Numbered from the stretch's first letter, positions 37,001-48,165 are shown. The stretch: 64,000 nucleotides of DNA from JABDMH01 sp965223165 (GCA_965223165.1 CBDCVQ010000020.1:1488001-1552000); one strand, 5' to 3'. A program made the numbers and translations. Notes: a model not told the origin generated them from the letters alone.

Positions 37001-40000
37001 TGAAGGGCACCGAAAGGCAACAAGTTTGCATTAGGCAATCAATTTCAATTCCAGTAGGTGCAATTGAAGGCAAAGCGTTCGCTCCCAAAGGGCACCACGT
37101 GCGTGAATTTCAATTCCAGTAGGTGCAATTGAAGGCTGTCTTGCGCCACATCTCATCTTCATGGGTAATCCAATTTCAATTCCAGTAGGTGCAATTGAAG
37201 GGAGAGCAGGACCCCACAAAGTGTATCACTTCGCCAAATTTCAATTCCAGTAGGTGCAATTGAAGGCGGTGAAGTTGGCGTCGGTGAACATCTCGTTGAC
37301 GGATTTCAATTCCAGTAGGTGCAATTGAAGGTTAACTTGAGCTGTCGCCGCACTTTACCGATCGGCAATTTCAATTCCAGTAGGTGCAATTGAAGGATAA
37401 CGGGCAGCTGTCGGACACAGCCGACAACGAATTTCAATTCCAGTAGGTGCAATTGAAGGGTGATTGCTAGCGATACCGTTTGGTATTACGACAAATTTCA
37501 ATTCCAGTAGGTGCAATTGAAGGTTTGGCCTCGCATCGATGGCAGGTCCCGGTCTTCTTCATTTCAATTCCAGTAGGTGCAATTGAAGGCATCCTCAAGG
37601 GTGCGGCGGACAATACGACCATCTTATTTCAATTCCAGTAGGTGCAATTGAAGGGCTCAACCGTACAGGTTCCACATGGAACTTTGTCAATTTCAATTCC
37701 AGTAGGTGCAATTGAAGGCAGGAGACTCTGCTTCGAGGATAGTAGAAAGGGGGATTTCAATTCCAGTAGGTGCAATTGAAGGCGTTTGATTCTCGATCTC
37801 GTGGGGCCAAAGGACCTATTTCAATTCCAGTAGGTGCAATTGAAGGTCGGTAGGAGGATCCCTCTTTTCTAGCAACCTACTATTTCAATTCCAGTAGGTG
37901 CAATTGAAGGCTGCTACGGTGGCCAGAGGTCGACTGGGTGAAGATTTTCATTTCAATTCCAGTAGGTGCAATTGAAGGTATAGCTTCATACCCTGTAGCC
38001 TCGATAAGAAACCCAATTTCAATTCCAGTAGGTGCAATTGAAGGCATTACATGTTCAGGGCCAAGAGGATGAATGGAGAAATTTCAATTCCAGTAGGTGC
38101 AATTGAAGGTCCGATCCGGCAGGGAGCTGCTGCAGCTCAATCTGATATTTCAATTCCAGTAGGTGCAATTGAAGGGCGAAGTACCGGGTGATCATCTCTC
38201 CTGGATCCCCGGAATTTCAATTCCAGTAGGTGCAATTGAAGGTTGAATAGAGCTTGGCGGCCACTTGTCCTTCTCCCGATTTCAATTCCAGTAGGTGCAA
38301 TTGAAGGCGATGCTCGCCATTGCCTTTCTTCTTGTAGGTAAAGAATTTCAATTCCAGTAGGTGCAATTGAAGGGGGCATCTACGCTTACAAGGAAGATTT
38401 GCTCAATATTTCAATTCCAGTAGGTGCAATTGAAGGCTCTTGTGGCCGAGTCAAACATGTACTCGTTCTCGAGGGATTTCAATTCCAGTAGGTGCAATTG
38501 AAGGTATTATCGCCACGGACACAGTGTGGTACTACAATAAATTTCAATTCCAGTAGGTGCAATTGAAGGCAAAGCGTTCGCTCCCAAAGGGCACCACGTG
38601 CGTGAATTTCAATTCCAGTAGGTGCAATTGAAGGCGTCTTTCAGGACGGAGGAAAGTTGGGCATACATAAATTTCAATTCCAGTAGGTGCAATTGAAGGC
38701 GAGGCCATCCGATGGACCGACCAAAACCCAATCTGATTTCAATTCCAGTAGGTGCAATTGAAGGTCAAAGGTGCCCTTCAACCATGGGTTGTCGGTGGGA
38801 TTTCAATTCCAGTAGGTGCAATTGAAGGGGCTGTGGCCCAATGAAGCACACCGGCCCAACACAATTTCAATTCCAGTAGGTGCAATTGAAGGATCTCATG
38901 ACCACAGAGCTCAGCATTCTGGCGAACATATTTCAATTCCAGTAGGTGCAATTGAAGGTTGCGTGAGCGATGTGTGAGGGCTTTGGTTTCAGGTGATTTC
39001 AATTCCAGTAGGTGCAATTGAAGGCTCAGCGTGCGCATCTCATTGATGAGAGCTTGCCTGAATTTCAATTCCAGTAGGTGCAATTGAAGGTATTTCAGCG
39101 TGACAACGCAACGCCCAGCACCAACCGAATTTCAATTCCAGTAGGTGCAATTGAAGGTCCTGATCAAGAAGCGCAAGGCGTACTACAATCCTGAATTTCA
39201 ATTCCAGTAGGTGCAATTGAAGGAAGCAGAAACGAAGGACGAGATTACAGTTTCAGGATATTTCAATTCCAGTAGGTGCAATTGAAGGTCAAAGGTGCCC
39301 TTCAACCATGGGTTGTCGGTGGGATTTCAATTCCAGTAGGTGCAATTGAAGGATGTATTTTGGGGCACCAGGGCGGGATTATCTGCTATATTTCAATTCC
39401 AGTAGGTGCAATTGAAGGCGAACCTCACCGCTTTGTCTGGACTGATCCCCTCACATTTCAATTCCAGTAGGTGCAATTGAAGGTTGGAGACAGTGCCCTT
39501 GCAGTGTGGGACAGCACGTAATTTCAATTCCAGTAGGTGCAATTGAAGGCACGCGTGGAGGTACTATAGGATAGATCCTGCAGTGGCGATTTCAATTCCA
39601 GTAGGTGCAATTGAAGGAAGCAGGTTCCGTCGTCTGGCGCGAACCGAAAGTAGATTTCAATTCCAGTAGGTGCAATTGAAGGCGATCGCCACTCATCTGC
39701 GGAATGTGGGAAAGATGTAATTTCAATTCCAGTAGGTGCAATTGAAGGTTAGCACGATAGCTTGACCCTTGATATTCATCGAACATTTCAATTCCAGTAG
39801 GTGCAATTGAAGGGGGTACCTTGGATCCTCCTTGATGGCTATACCCCCAATTTCAATTCCAGTAGGTGCAATTGAAGGTGTGCATTCGCCGTCCATCCCA
39901 ACATGACTAGGAATTTCAATTCCAGTAGGTGCAATTGAAGGGCCATACCGGACAAACAGAGATCGAGTTCCAGGACGAATTTCAATTCCAGTAGGTGCAA

Positions 40001-43000
40001 TTGAAGGCATGTATTACAACGCCTTCGGCCCGGAGGTTCTTGGCAGATTTCAATTCCAGTAGGTGCAATTGAAGGTAGACAGGTCGATTATAATCCCGCC
40101 GACCACCAAGCGATTTCAATTCCAGTAGGTGCAATTGAAGGTCTTGCGCTATAGAGAGTGTATACTGGTATTTTATCATTTCAATTCCAGTAGGTGCAAT
40201 TGAAGGCTGCTACGACGAACTCATCCCCTTGCATGTGCGTCTATTTCAATTCCAGTAGGTGCAATTGAAGGTACAGATTGCATACCATCGACCGTCGGCC
40301 GGTGTGGGATTTCAATTCCAGTAGGTGCAATTGAAGGCAGCCTTGGGTACCATCATAGTAGCTTATTACTGTGCATTTCAATTCCAGTAGGTGCAATTGA
40401 AGGTTTGCCAACTCTTCGGACAGCATAATGGTGTCTCTCATTTCAATTCCAGTAGGTGCAATTGAAGGTGTTATCGCCCTCATGATTAATTCACAAAGTG
40501 CCGATTTCAATTCCAGTAGGTGCAATTGAAGGATCATTGGCTTCTCAAGCCTATATGTGCAATAACCTATTTCAATTCCAGTAGGTGCAATTGAAGGAGG
40601 TCAAAAACGGCACTCCGAAACGTGCCTCTCTTGATTTCAATTCCAGTAGGTGCAATTGAAGGTGCCAAGAGCTACATTGCCCTCGCCTGTCTGAAGGTAT
40701 TTCAATTCCAGTAGGTGCAATTGAAGGCCCAACCTCAAGAAGGGCGCCATGCGTGACATGGAGATTTCAATTCCAGTAGGTGCAATTGAAGGTGCCCATG
40801 CCATCGACCTGGCGCACCCAAAAGTAGGATTTCAATTCCAGTAGGTGCAATTGAAGGTGATCGTCGCTATTTCAACAGGGGTAAAGTTGAAAATTTCAAT
40901 TCCAGTAGGTGCAATTGAAGGAAAAATAAACGGATTCTGAGGAGGATCGGATGCCGAATTTCAATTCCAGTAGGTGCAATTGAAGGTTGAACCAGGGCTC
41001 CTCGGCCCACTTGGTCACGTCATATTTCAATTCCAGTAGGTGCAATTGAAGGGGGCCTCTTGCTCCTGTGATACTGCGCCTGCTCGAAGTCCATTTCAAT
41101 TCCAGTAGGTGCAATTGAAGGCGATACCAAGGGCGTACATGCGTGAGATGGTCTCCTATTTCAATTCCAGTAGGTGCAATTGAAGGTTGAGATCCGGCAA
41201 TCCCCATTGTAGCGCCTCTTCTATTTCAATTCCAGTAGGTGCAATTGAAGGGCGCTGAAGCAATTGCCCTCGTCGGGCGTGAATCGAAAGATTTCAATTC
41301 CAGTAGGTGCAATTGAAGGTCCGCTCAAGGAGAAGATGATACGAAGGTTCCTGGATTTCAATTCCAGTAGGTGCAATTGAAGGATGAAAACCCATATTTT
41401 GAGCCGACGCTCAATGATATTTCAATTCCAGTAGGTGCAATTGAAGGCTGTCGTATCGATTCAGCAGCACGTTTTGCATCACATATTTCAATTCCAGTAG
41501 GTGCAATTGAAGGCAAACGATCTCCCAATACACGGTCACCATAGACACATTTCAATTCCAGTAGGTGCAATTGAAGGCTGGAGAGCCTTGGCTATTTCGA
41601 AGGCGTTGGCCAGATTTCAATTCCAGTAGGTGCAATTGAAGGTAACCTCGCCGAGGGTCGCATCATCCGGTCGCATCAGATTTCAATTCCAGTAGGTGCA
41701 ATTGAAGGTGATACGAAGGTTCCTGGTGGAACGTGCCCAACTTGATTTCAATTCCAGTAGGTGCAATTGAAGGGATCCGGTGGATACTGAGGCAGTGACC
41801 GTATCAATCGAATTTCAATTCCAGTAGGTGCAATTGAAGGTGGTTTCGCTCGTGCCTTCCGTCGCGCTACGCTTCTATTTCAATTCCAGTAGGTGCAATT
41901 GAAGGTTGATGGCATCAACCATCGCTATACGTCCCGCCAAGGATTTCAATTCCAGTAGGTGCAATTGAAGGCCAGCCCTTCAGATTTCAATGTGCCAGCG
42001 GGGCACCATTTCAATTCCAGTAGGTGCAATTGAAGGCTGAAGGTTGGTCAGGGCTTCGCGACCTATACCCACAATTTCAATTCCAGTAGGTGCAATTGAA
42101 GGTAGTGATTTGTAAAGTTTTAATGTTGAGGCCCCTGGGGATTTCAATTCCAGTAGGTGCAATTGAAGGATCCTTCTTTATGAGGATATAGTCTAAGGGA
42201 GTTGGATTTCAATTCCAGTAGGTGCAATTGAAGGGGCCGCTATGGCTGCGTGCTTGGCTGCAAATCGGGATTTCAATTCCAGTAGGTGCAATTGAAGGTT
42301 TCCGGACTCAGTCAGGACATGGGATCTGGACCAAATTTCAATTCCAGTAGGTGCAATTGAAGGCGATTCATGGTGAAGGTGACGGCGTCAGGGAATCGAA
42401 TTTCAATTCCAGTAGGTGCAATTGAAGGCCAAAACGACTTCATCGATCAGTCCAACGACGGCGGAATTTCAATTCCAGTAGGTGCAATTGAAGGCTGATC
42501 GTAGTGATTATGCTCATCATAGTGAAAGATTTCAATTCCAGTAGGTGCAATTGAAGGGAGAACCGGAACAGTTTTCCGCCGCCCACCTGGGTAATTTCAA
42601 TTCCAGTAGGTGCAATTGAAGGCACCAACGCCAGGCTATCCATTCGGCTAGTGACATATTTCAATTCCAGTAGGTGCAATTGAAGGCAGCTACTAAGCAA
42701 CGTAGTGAAGGGATGCCCACCCGATTTCAATTCCAGTAGGTGCAATTGAAGGAAGGATTCAAGCAGCTGGGGCAGTCTATAAAAGGGCATTTCAATTCCA
42801 GTAGGTGCAATTGAAGGCACCACAGCCATCATAAACCTAACTCGACAGTCAGAATTTCAATTCCAGTAGGTGCAATTGAAGGTCGGAATTGAACTCCCAC
42901 GTGTTGGGATCTAACCAGATTTCAATTCCAGTAGGTGCAATTGAAGGCGTCATCAAACTTAGCTCTGCACAGGTCCAGATACCGTATTTCAATTCCAGTA

Positions 43001-46000
43001 GGTGCAATTGAAGGACAAGATCCTGCTTGCTAATCGAAATGTTATCGATGATTTCAATTCCAGTAGGTGCAATTGAAGGCCTGTGCGGTACGCACCGATG
43101 CTAGCGGGCTCATGTATTTCAATTCCAGTAGGTGCAATTGAAGGCTGACGTAGCAAAAGCTGTGACTCCCTCAGATTGTTGGATTTCAATTCCAGTAGGT
43201 GCAATTGAAGGTGATAAGCGCCGGATAGGTGAGGCCCTTTTCCCCGAGATTTCAATTCCAGTAGGTGCAATTGAAGGCGTACGAGAGGATCAGCCAGGAG
43301 GATCAGTCCAACATTTCAATTCCAGTAGGTGCAATTGAAGGCGATGCTCGCCATTGCCTTTCTTCTTGTAGGTAAAGAATTTCAATTCCAGTAGGTGCAA
43401 TTGAAGGCTATGTAGCGGGGGCCGGACTCGAACCGACGACCTGGATTTCAATTCCAGTAGGTGCAATTGAAGGTCTCCCTTGGGGGTTGTTGGCAAAACT
43501 TATAAACCAAATTTCAATTCCAGTAGGTGCAATTGAAGGTTGGACTGAGTCTGATTGTACAAGATACTCTGCTCCTGATTTCAATTCCAGTAGGTGCAAT
43601 TGAAGGCTAGATAGAAAAATAACGAAAAATCAATTTGAATTATATTTCAATTCCAGTAGGTGCAATTGAAGGTGACACTCCTTGGATAGAAGAAGGAGAT
43701 TATGTGGAATTTCAATTCCAGTAGGTGCAATTGAAGGTAGTGCAATAAAAAGACCCTCGACGTGCAATAATCAATTTCAATTCCAGTAGGTGCAATTGAA
43801 GGTGTAGTTCATAACATTCATAATTTTCAACATACCTCCCTCTAAGGATTTCAATTCCAGTAGGTGCAATTGAAGGCTTAGCTGTATGGGGAACAGAAGA
43901 TTACGAAGAAAAATTTCAATTCCAGTAGGTGCAATTGAAGGAAGAGATTCCAGATAGTCCTATGATAGGAGATATTAATTTCAATTCCAGTAGGTGCAAT
44001 TGAAGGATTCGGGAATTGAGGGATTTGATTCTCCGCAAGTTTTATTTCAATTCCAGTAGGTGCAATTGAAGGTTTTAAATCTGTTCATGGCCGAGCTTTA
44101 TTGCAAAATTTCAATTCCAGTAGGTGCAATTGAAGGAAAATAAACGCATTAAAAGCGCTTTTATCTCACGAGATTTCAATTCCAGTAGGTGCAATTGAAG
44201 GCAAACATGGTCATAATGCTTAATAAACTCTTTCCAAGAATTTCAATTCCAGTAGGTGCAATTGAAGGATCCAACGACGACCTTACAGCTCATGATTACA
44301 AACTATTTCAATTCCAGTAGGTGCAATTGAAGGGCCTCTTATGCGACTTCTAAGTTCAACCATCTCAGACATTTCAATTCCAGTAGGTGCAATTGAAGGT
44401 GGAAACATCGCATTGACCTTAGTCATACATTTGAATATTTCAATTCCAGTAGGTGCAATTGAAGGTAATCACTTTAATTATAAAATGATGGTTGGCGAAG
44501 ATTTCAATTCCAGTAGGTGCAATTGAAGGTCTAAACTTTCACGAGTACGACCTTCCAAATATATATTTCAATTCCAGTAGGTGCAATTGAAGGAAATCCT
44601 AAATTTACTATTTGACCCGATGTACCAAAATTTCAATTCCAGTAGGTGCAATTGAAGGTTCTGGTTGACAAACCCCATTTACCCTTTTATATCCATTTCA
44701 ATTCCAGTAGGTGCAATTGAAGGCGCCCCTGCAACGACACAATTGTTCTTGATAACGAGATTTCAATTCCAGTAGGTGCAATTGAAGGTAGCAGCATATC
44801 GATCCTGGTGGCACCGTCCACGATTTCAATTCCAGTAGGTGCAATTGAAGGCCAAGTACCGCAAGAGCACCTATAGCAACCAAGAGATTTCAATTCCAGT
44901 AGGTGCAATTGAAGGTAGCATCAGCCTACGGCAACCCCAGCGAGCTAATACATTTCAATTCCAGTAGGTGCAATTGAAGGTTGTTCATCTGACGCGTCAG
45001 TCTGTAATAAAACTGTATTTCAATTCCAGTAGGTGCAATTGAAGGTTAGATTAGAGTTTGATTTTCTTACTGCTTATGCATTTCAATTCCAGTAGGTGCA
45101 ATTGAAGGTTATCATGATATCTGCGCTCCTGAGTACCGTAAGCAATTTCAATTCCAGTAGGTGCAATTGAAGGGTAAGAGCTACCCACAGACCCACCAAA
45201 GAAGGACGATTTCAATTCCAGTAGGTGCAATTGAAGGCAGCAGTCAAAGCGTCTAGAAGTTCTCGTTTAAGTATTTCAATTCCAGTAGGTGCAATTGAAG
45301 GTAGGATGTCTATAAGCTGATGGCACTAGATCTAACATATTTCAATTCCAGTAGGTGCAATTGAAGGTATATAGATTTAAATGGTAATTCCACTCAAATT
45401 ACATTTCAATTCCAGTAGGTGCAATTGAAGGCTGAGACTTCAGACAGCAACTCCCTAGCTGCTTCAGATTTCAATTCCAGTAGGTGCAATTGAAGGAGGT
45501 TCCCCGAAACCGATACCACAATCACTGAAGAATTTCAATTCCAGTAGGTGCAATTGAAGGCCCAATCAAGTCACCAGTAGGGTCATATATCTCCATTTCA
45601 ATTCCAGTAGGTGCAATTGAAGGTGTGTAGGTGTTATAGCTCATGAGGCTTTGCATGCTGATTTCAATTCCAGTAGGTGCAATTGAAGGGGAGATCGGTA
45701 AAGGGAAGACTCTACATTCTCTTGAATTTCAATTCCAGTAGGTGCAATTGAAGGCCATATATTAAACACATTGGACTGAAACAAAAGAAATATTTCAATT
45801 CCAGTAGGTGCAATTGAAGGTGCCGGACACTGATTACAGAGAGTGGATTCATAGAAATTTCAATTCCAGTAGGTGCAATTGAAGGCAGTGCTAAGATCAC
45901 TGTACTATTAGGGTACAATGTATTTCAATTCCAGTAGGTGCAATTGAAGGATTATCGATGTGGAAATCACCAGGATTTGGATTCAAATTTCAATTCCAGT

Positions 46001-46147
46001 AGGTGCAATTGAAGGCTGGCAACTTAGGTAAGAAACCAGATGATTGGTCAGGATTTCAATTCCAGTAGGTGCAATTGAAGGAACAGAAGATCATTTTTAA
46101 GGAAAGGGACTAAAGCTGATTTCAATTCCAGTAGGTGCAATTGAAGG
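31077..46147 (-). CRISPR. Very large type I-B CRISPR array, 232 repeats / 231 spacers
   Basis: A 29-bp repeat begins ATTTCAATTCC and ends GTGCAATTGAAGG on the plus strand. On the minus strand it begins CCTTCAATTGCACC and ends GGAATTGAAAT; the ATTGAAA(N) end is the usual 5' handle of type I-B crRNAs, and TTCAATT/AATTGAA can pair as a 7-bp stem. Spacers are 34-41 nt, mostly 35-37, with one of 45. My hand count is 231 spacers, possibly off by one or two. The degenerate terminal repeat (ACTT instead of ATTT at 31077-31080) marks the old end; leader and cas2 are at the high-coordinate end. Only one other variant repeat occurs (GCCATT for GCAATT), at 31726-31754 and in its duplicate at about 32507-32535. 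Blocks of spacers are duplicated inside the array. Confidence 0.99.
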
Positions 46148-46357
46148 CCCGATCAGCCAAATGTATAAAATACTGGCTTTCAACAGGACGCATACCGACC
46201 AAAGTTAAATGATTTGCCGATAAGCGGGTCACATCGGCTATAGTGCAAAAACGACCGGTGAGCGACGACTTGGCTAAAAAGCTCATTGTCAAATATTTAG
46301 CTTCGTATGTCAAAGAACTTGTGCAGTCTTCGCGGCGTGAGCTACTTGCTTCGACGA
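46148..46357 (-). promoter_or_regulatory. CRISPR leader with candidate array promoter
   Basis: 210 bases between the newest repeat and the cas2 stop, with no gene. On the minus strand, TACATTTG at 46165-46158 fits the Bacteroidota -7 element TAnnTTTG and lies only 10 bases before the first repeat, so array transcription could start at or inside the first repeat. The upstream TTG is 15 bases away, shorter than the usual 19-21, so the -33 assignment is weak. The leader also carries the signals for spacer integration. Confidence 0.65.
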
Positions 46358-46621
46358 CTACAGCAACTGATCCAGGCTGGATTTCTCCTTGCCTATAATC
46401 TGCTTGGTGAGCCAATTTCCGTGCGGGTTTTGAAAAATGATGAAACTGTCATGGCTTTCATCCATGATCTCTTTGCTCCTGATCATTAGTTCCTGGAGTT
46501 TTACCTCCGTAATTTCTCCCTCAAAGACCGAGTTTTGAATCCAGTGCAAGTACTGGCGACAGAGCTTTAACATCTTGACCGTGCGTTTGCTTTCCACATC
46601 ATATACCGCAATGACATACAT
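46358..46621 (-). CDS. cas2: CRISPR adaptation endonuclease Cas2
   Basis: 87 residues from ATG 46621, which lies three bases after the cas1 stop codon begins; the longer frame back to a TTG at 46633 is unlikely. MYVIAVYDVESKRTVKMLKL is the conserved first beta strand and helix with the Asp of the Cas2 ferredoxin fold. SVFEGEITEVKLQEL is the typical second motif. Cas2 bridges two Cas1 dimers in the spacer integration complex; its own nuclease activity is not needed for that. It is the last gene before the leader and array. Confidence 0.95.
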   Translation of the reverse strand: MYVIAVYDVESKRTVKMLKLCRQYLHWIQNSVFEGEITEVKLQELMIRSKEIMDESHDSFIIFQNPHGNWLTKQIIGKEKSSLDQLL

Positions 46622-46623
46622 GC

Positions 46624-47634
46624 TCACCACCAAATTTTAAAGGGACGGTATTCCGCCTCCATACCCAACAAGAATTTAGATAATTTATAGCACTCCAACC
46701 GTATCAGATGCCGGTAACTTACCCTTCGGTTGAGCGTGCGATGCTGAATGGTCTGCTGCAGGCGCTCTTCCCACGACTTGACCACCACCTTGCGCCCGGT
46801 ATCGGCCAAAAAGCAGGCGTCATCAATAAAATCAAAATGCCGGGCTTGCAGCATCTTGCGGTTGCATAGTTTAAAGATCAACCGGTCAACCAGAATGGGT
46901 TTGAAGATCTCCGCTACGTCCAGGGCCAAGCTGAAGCGGCGATAGCCCGGCTCATGCAAAAAACTGATCGTCGGATCGAGCTGCGAGTTGTAGAGGCCAT
47001 CCAGACAGGCGGTATAGCACAGCGCATTGCCAAAACTCACCAGGGCATTCAGCTCATTTTGGGGCGGCCGCTTTCTCCGACCTTCCCAGGCAAAACCCTC
47101 GATGATCTCGTCAAATGCGCTGTAGTAGGTCTGTCGACAGTTTCCCTCGATACCCATCAGGGATTCGATCCCGGTCGTGTCGCCGATTCCTTTCCTCAAG
47201 CTCTCGATGGTCTCTATTTGCACGGCTATGCCCCGACCGCGATTCTGATAATACCGCAGATTTTTCAACATGTTGAACGTGGCTGCATCGACCAATTTGC
47301 GGGCGATGTCAAGCCGTTTCTTCTTTGACAAGTAGGCCTTGGCTTGGGCAATGATCATTTGGCCGGCCAGCAGATGTACTCTGGGTTGAAAACTGCCCGT
47401 GTAGTGATCGTAGTAGTCAAAAAAATGTACCGGGATCTGATTCTGACCGAGAAAATTGTACATGGCACTATTGGCGTCCACGCTGCCAAACATATACAAA
47501 GCACTGACCCCTTTCACCGGAAGGTAGCGACGCTTGGGCGCCGGATCTTCCTCTGTGCCGGTCGGATCAAAACATAGGGTCTGATCTTTACGGCTCATCC
47601 GTCCAGGGTTAAAGAGGTAGTAGGCTTTTTTCAT
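46624..47634 (-). CDS. cas1: CRISPR adaptation integrase Cas1 (type I-B)
   Basis: 336 residues starting MKKAYYLFNPGRMSRKDQTL. The N-terminal beta domain is followed by the helical catalytic domain. The metal-binding triad is visible as E164 (LMGIEGNCRQTYY), H227 (FLHEPGYRRFS) and E242 (LALDVAEIFKPILVDRL). Cas1 inserts pre-spacers at the leader-repeat junction. Length and the 'Y..NPG.L.R' start match the type I-B branch. It lies between cas4 and cas2 with gaps of 9 and 2 bases, a compact adaptation cassette that must have been very active to give over 230 spacers. Confidence 0.97.
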   Translation of the reverse strand: MKKAYYLFNPGRMSRKDQTLCFDPTGTEEDPAPKRRYLPVKGVSALYMFGSVDANSAMYNFLGQNQIPVHFFDYYDHYTGSFQPRVHLLAGQMIIAQAKAYLSKKKRLDIARKLVDAATFNMLKNLRYYQNRGRGIAVQIETIESLRKGIGDTTGIESLMGIEGNCRQTYYSAFDEIIEGFAWEGRRKRPPQNELNALVSFGNALCYTACLDGLYNSQLDPTISFLHEPGYRRFSLALDVAEIFKPILVDRLIFKLCNRKMLQARHFDFIDDACFLADTGRKVVVKSWEERLQQTIQHRTLNRRVSYRHLIRLECYKLSKFLLGMEAEYRPFKIWW

Positions 47635-47643
47635 GATCGAACC

Positions 47644-48162
47644 TCACACATAGCAAAAGTCTCTATACGCACATTTCCGGCAATAGGATTTCTTGATGAC
47701 CGCGGGACAGAAGGGTGCAGTGGCGATCTTCTCAATATCCGTGATCCACACTTCGATTTCTTTTCTTGTGCCCTCCTCCAAACGTACTGCAACCGTCTTT
47801 TTAGCTTTGGGATATTCCAATAGACCTTTCGGATCTTGCACTCCTGCTTTCTCCAGCCGGAATAGATAATACTGTACCTGTGCCATGTGCGCATGTTCTA
47901 ATTTGCGACTTTTCTTTACTTCCCGCACGGTACGAGTCTGTGGGTCAAAGTGATCGATCTTGATGCCTGGCAGGGAGAGCTCGCGCCACTTCTTCGGTCT
48001 ACGAGCATAGGTGGTTTCGCTGATCAGTTTGCCTGTCTCCACATAGGTATTATCTGTTGTGTTTTCCAAGCGCACGTGGTGGCAAGCCAGCCATAACTTC
48101 CGGTGGCAGAGGTGGTAATAGGCAATATGCGTGGCGGTGGGTGTCACCGATCTATCAGCCAA
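47644..48162 (-). CDS. cas4: CRISPR-associated Cas4 exonuclease
   Basis: Up to 172 residues. The frame opens with a TTG at 48162, but a GTG at 48147 gives the start (M)TPTATHIAYYHLCHRKLWL, which is where Cas4 proteins of this branch normally begin, so about 167 residues is more likely. The first Fe-S Cys is in YYHLCHRKLWL; the other three are in FCPAVIKKSYCRKCAYRDFC near the C-terminus. The RecB-type nuclease core is visible as GIKIDHFDPQTRTVREVKKS. Cas4 trims pre-spacers and enforces PAM choice and orientation together with Cas1-Cas2. A 7-bp inverted repeat (48166-48172/48181-48187) sits directly upstream. Confidence 0.95.
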   Translation of the reverse strand: MADRSVTPTATHIAYYHLCHRKLWLACHHVRLENTTDNTYVETGKLISETTYARRPKKWRELSLPGIKIDHFDPQTRTVREVKKSRKLEHAHMAQVQYYLFRLEKAGVQDPKGLLEYPKAKKTVAVRLEEGTRKEIEVWITDIEKIATAPFCPAVIKKSYCRKCAYRDFCYV

Positions 48163-48165
48163 GGC

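Noticed and set aside
31755..46120. Many open frames of 60-190 residues with repeated peptides such as LQLHLLELK, PSIAPTGIEI and ISIPVGAIEG
   Set aside because: They are translations of the CRISPR repeat in different frames joined through spacers, not proteins.
46122..46415. 97-residue minus-strand frame covering the leader
   Set aside because: It overlaps cas2 in another frame and runs into the first repeat; the region is the leader.
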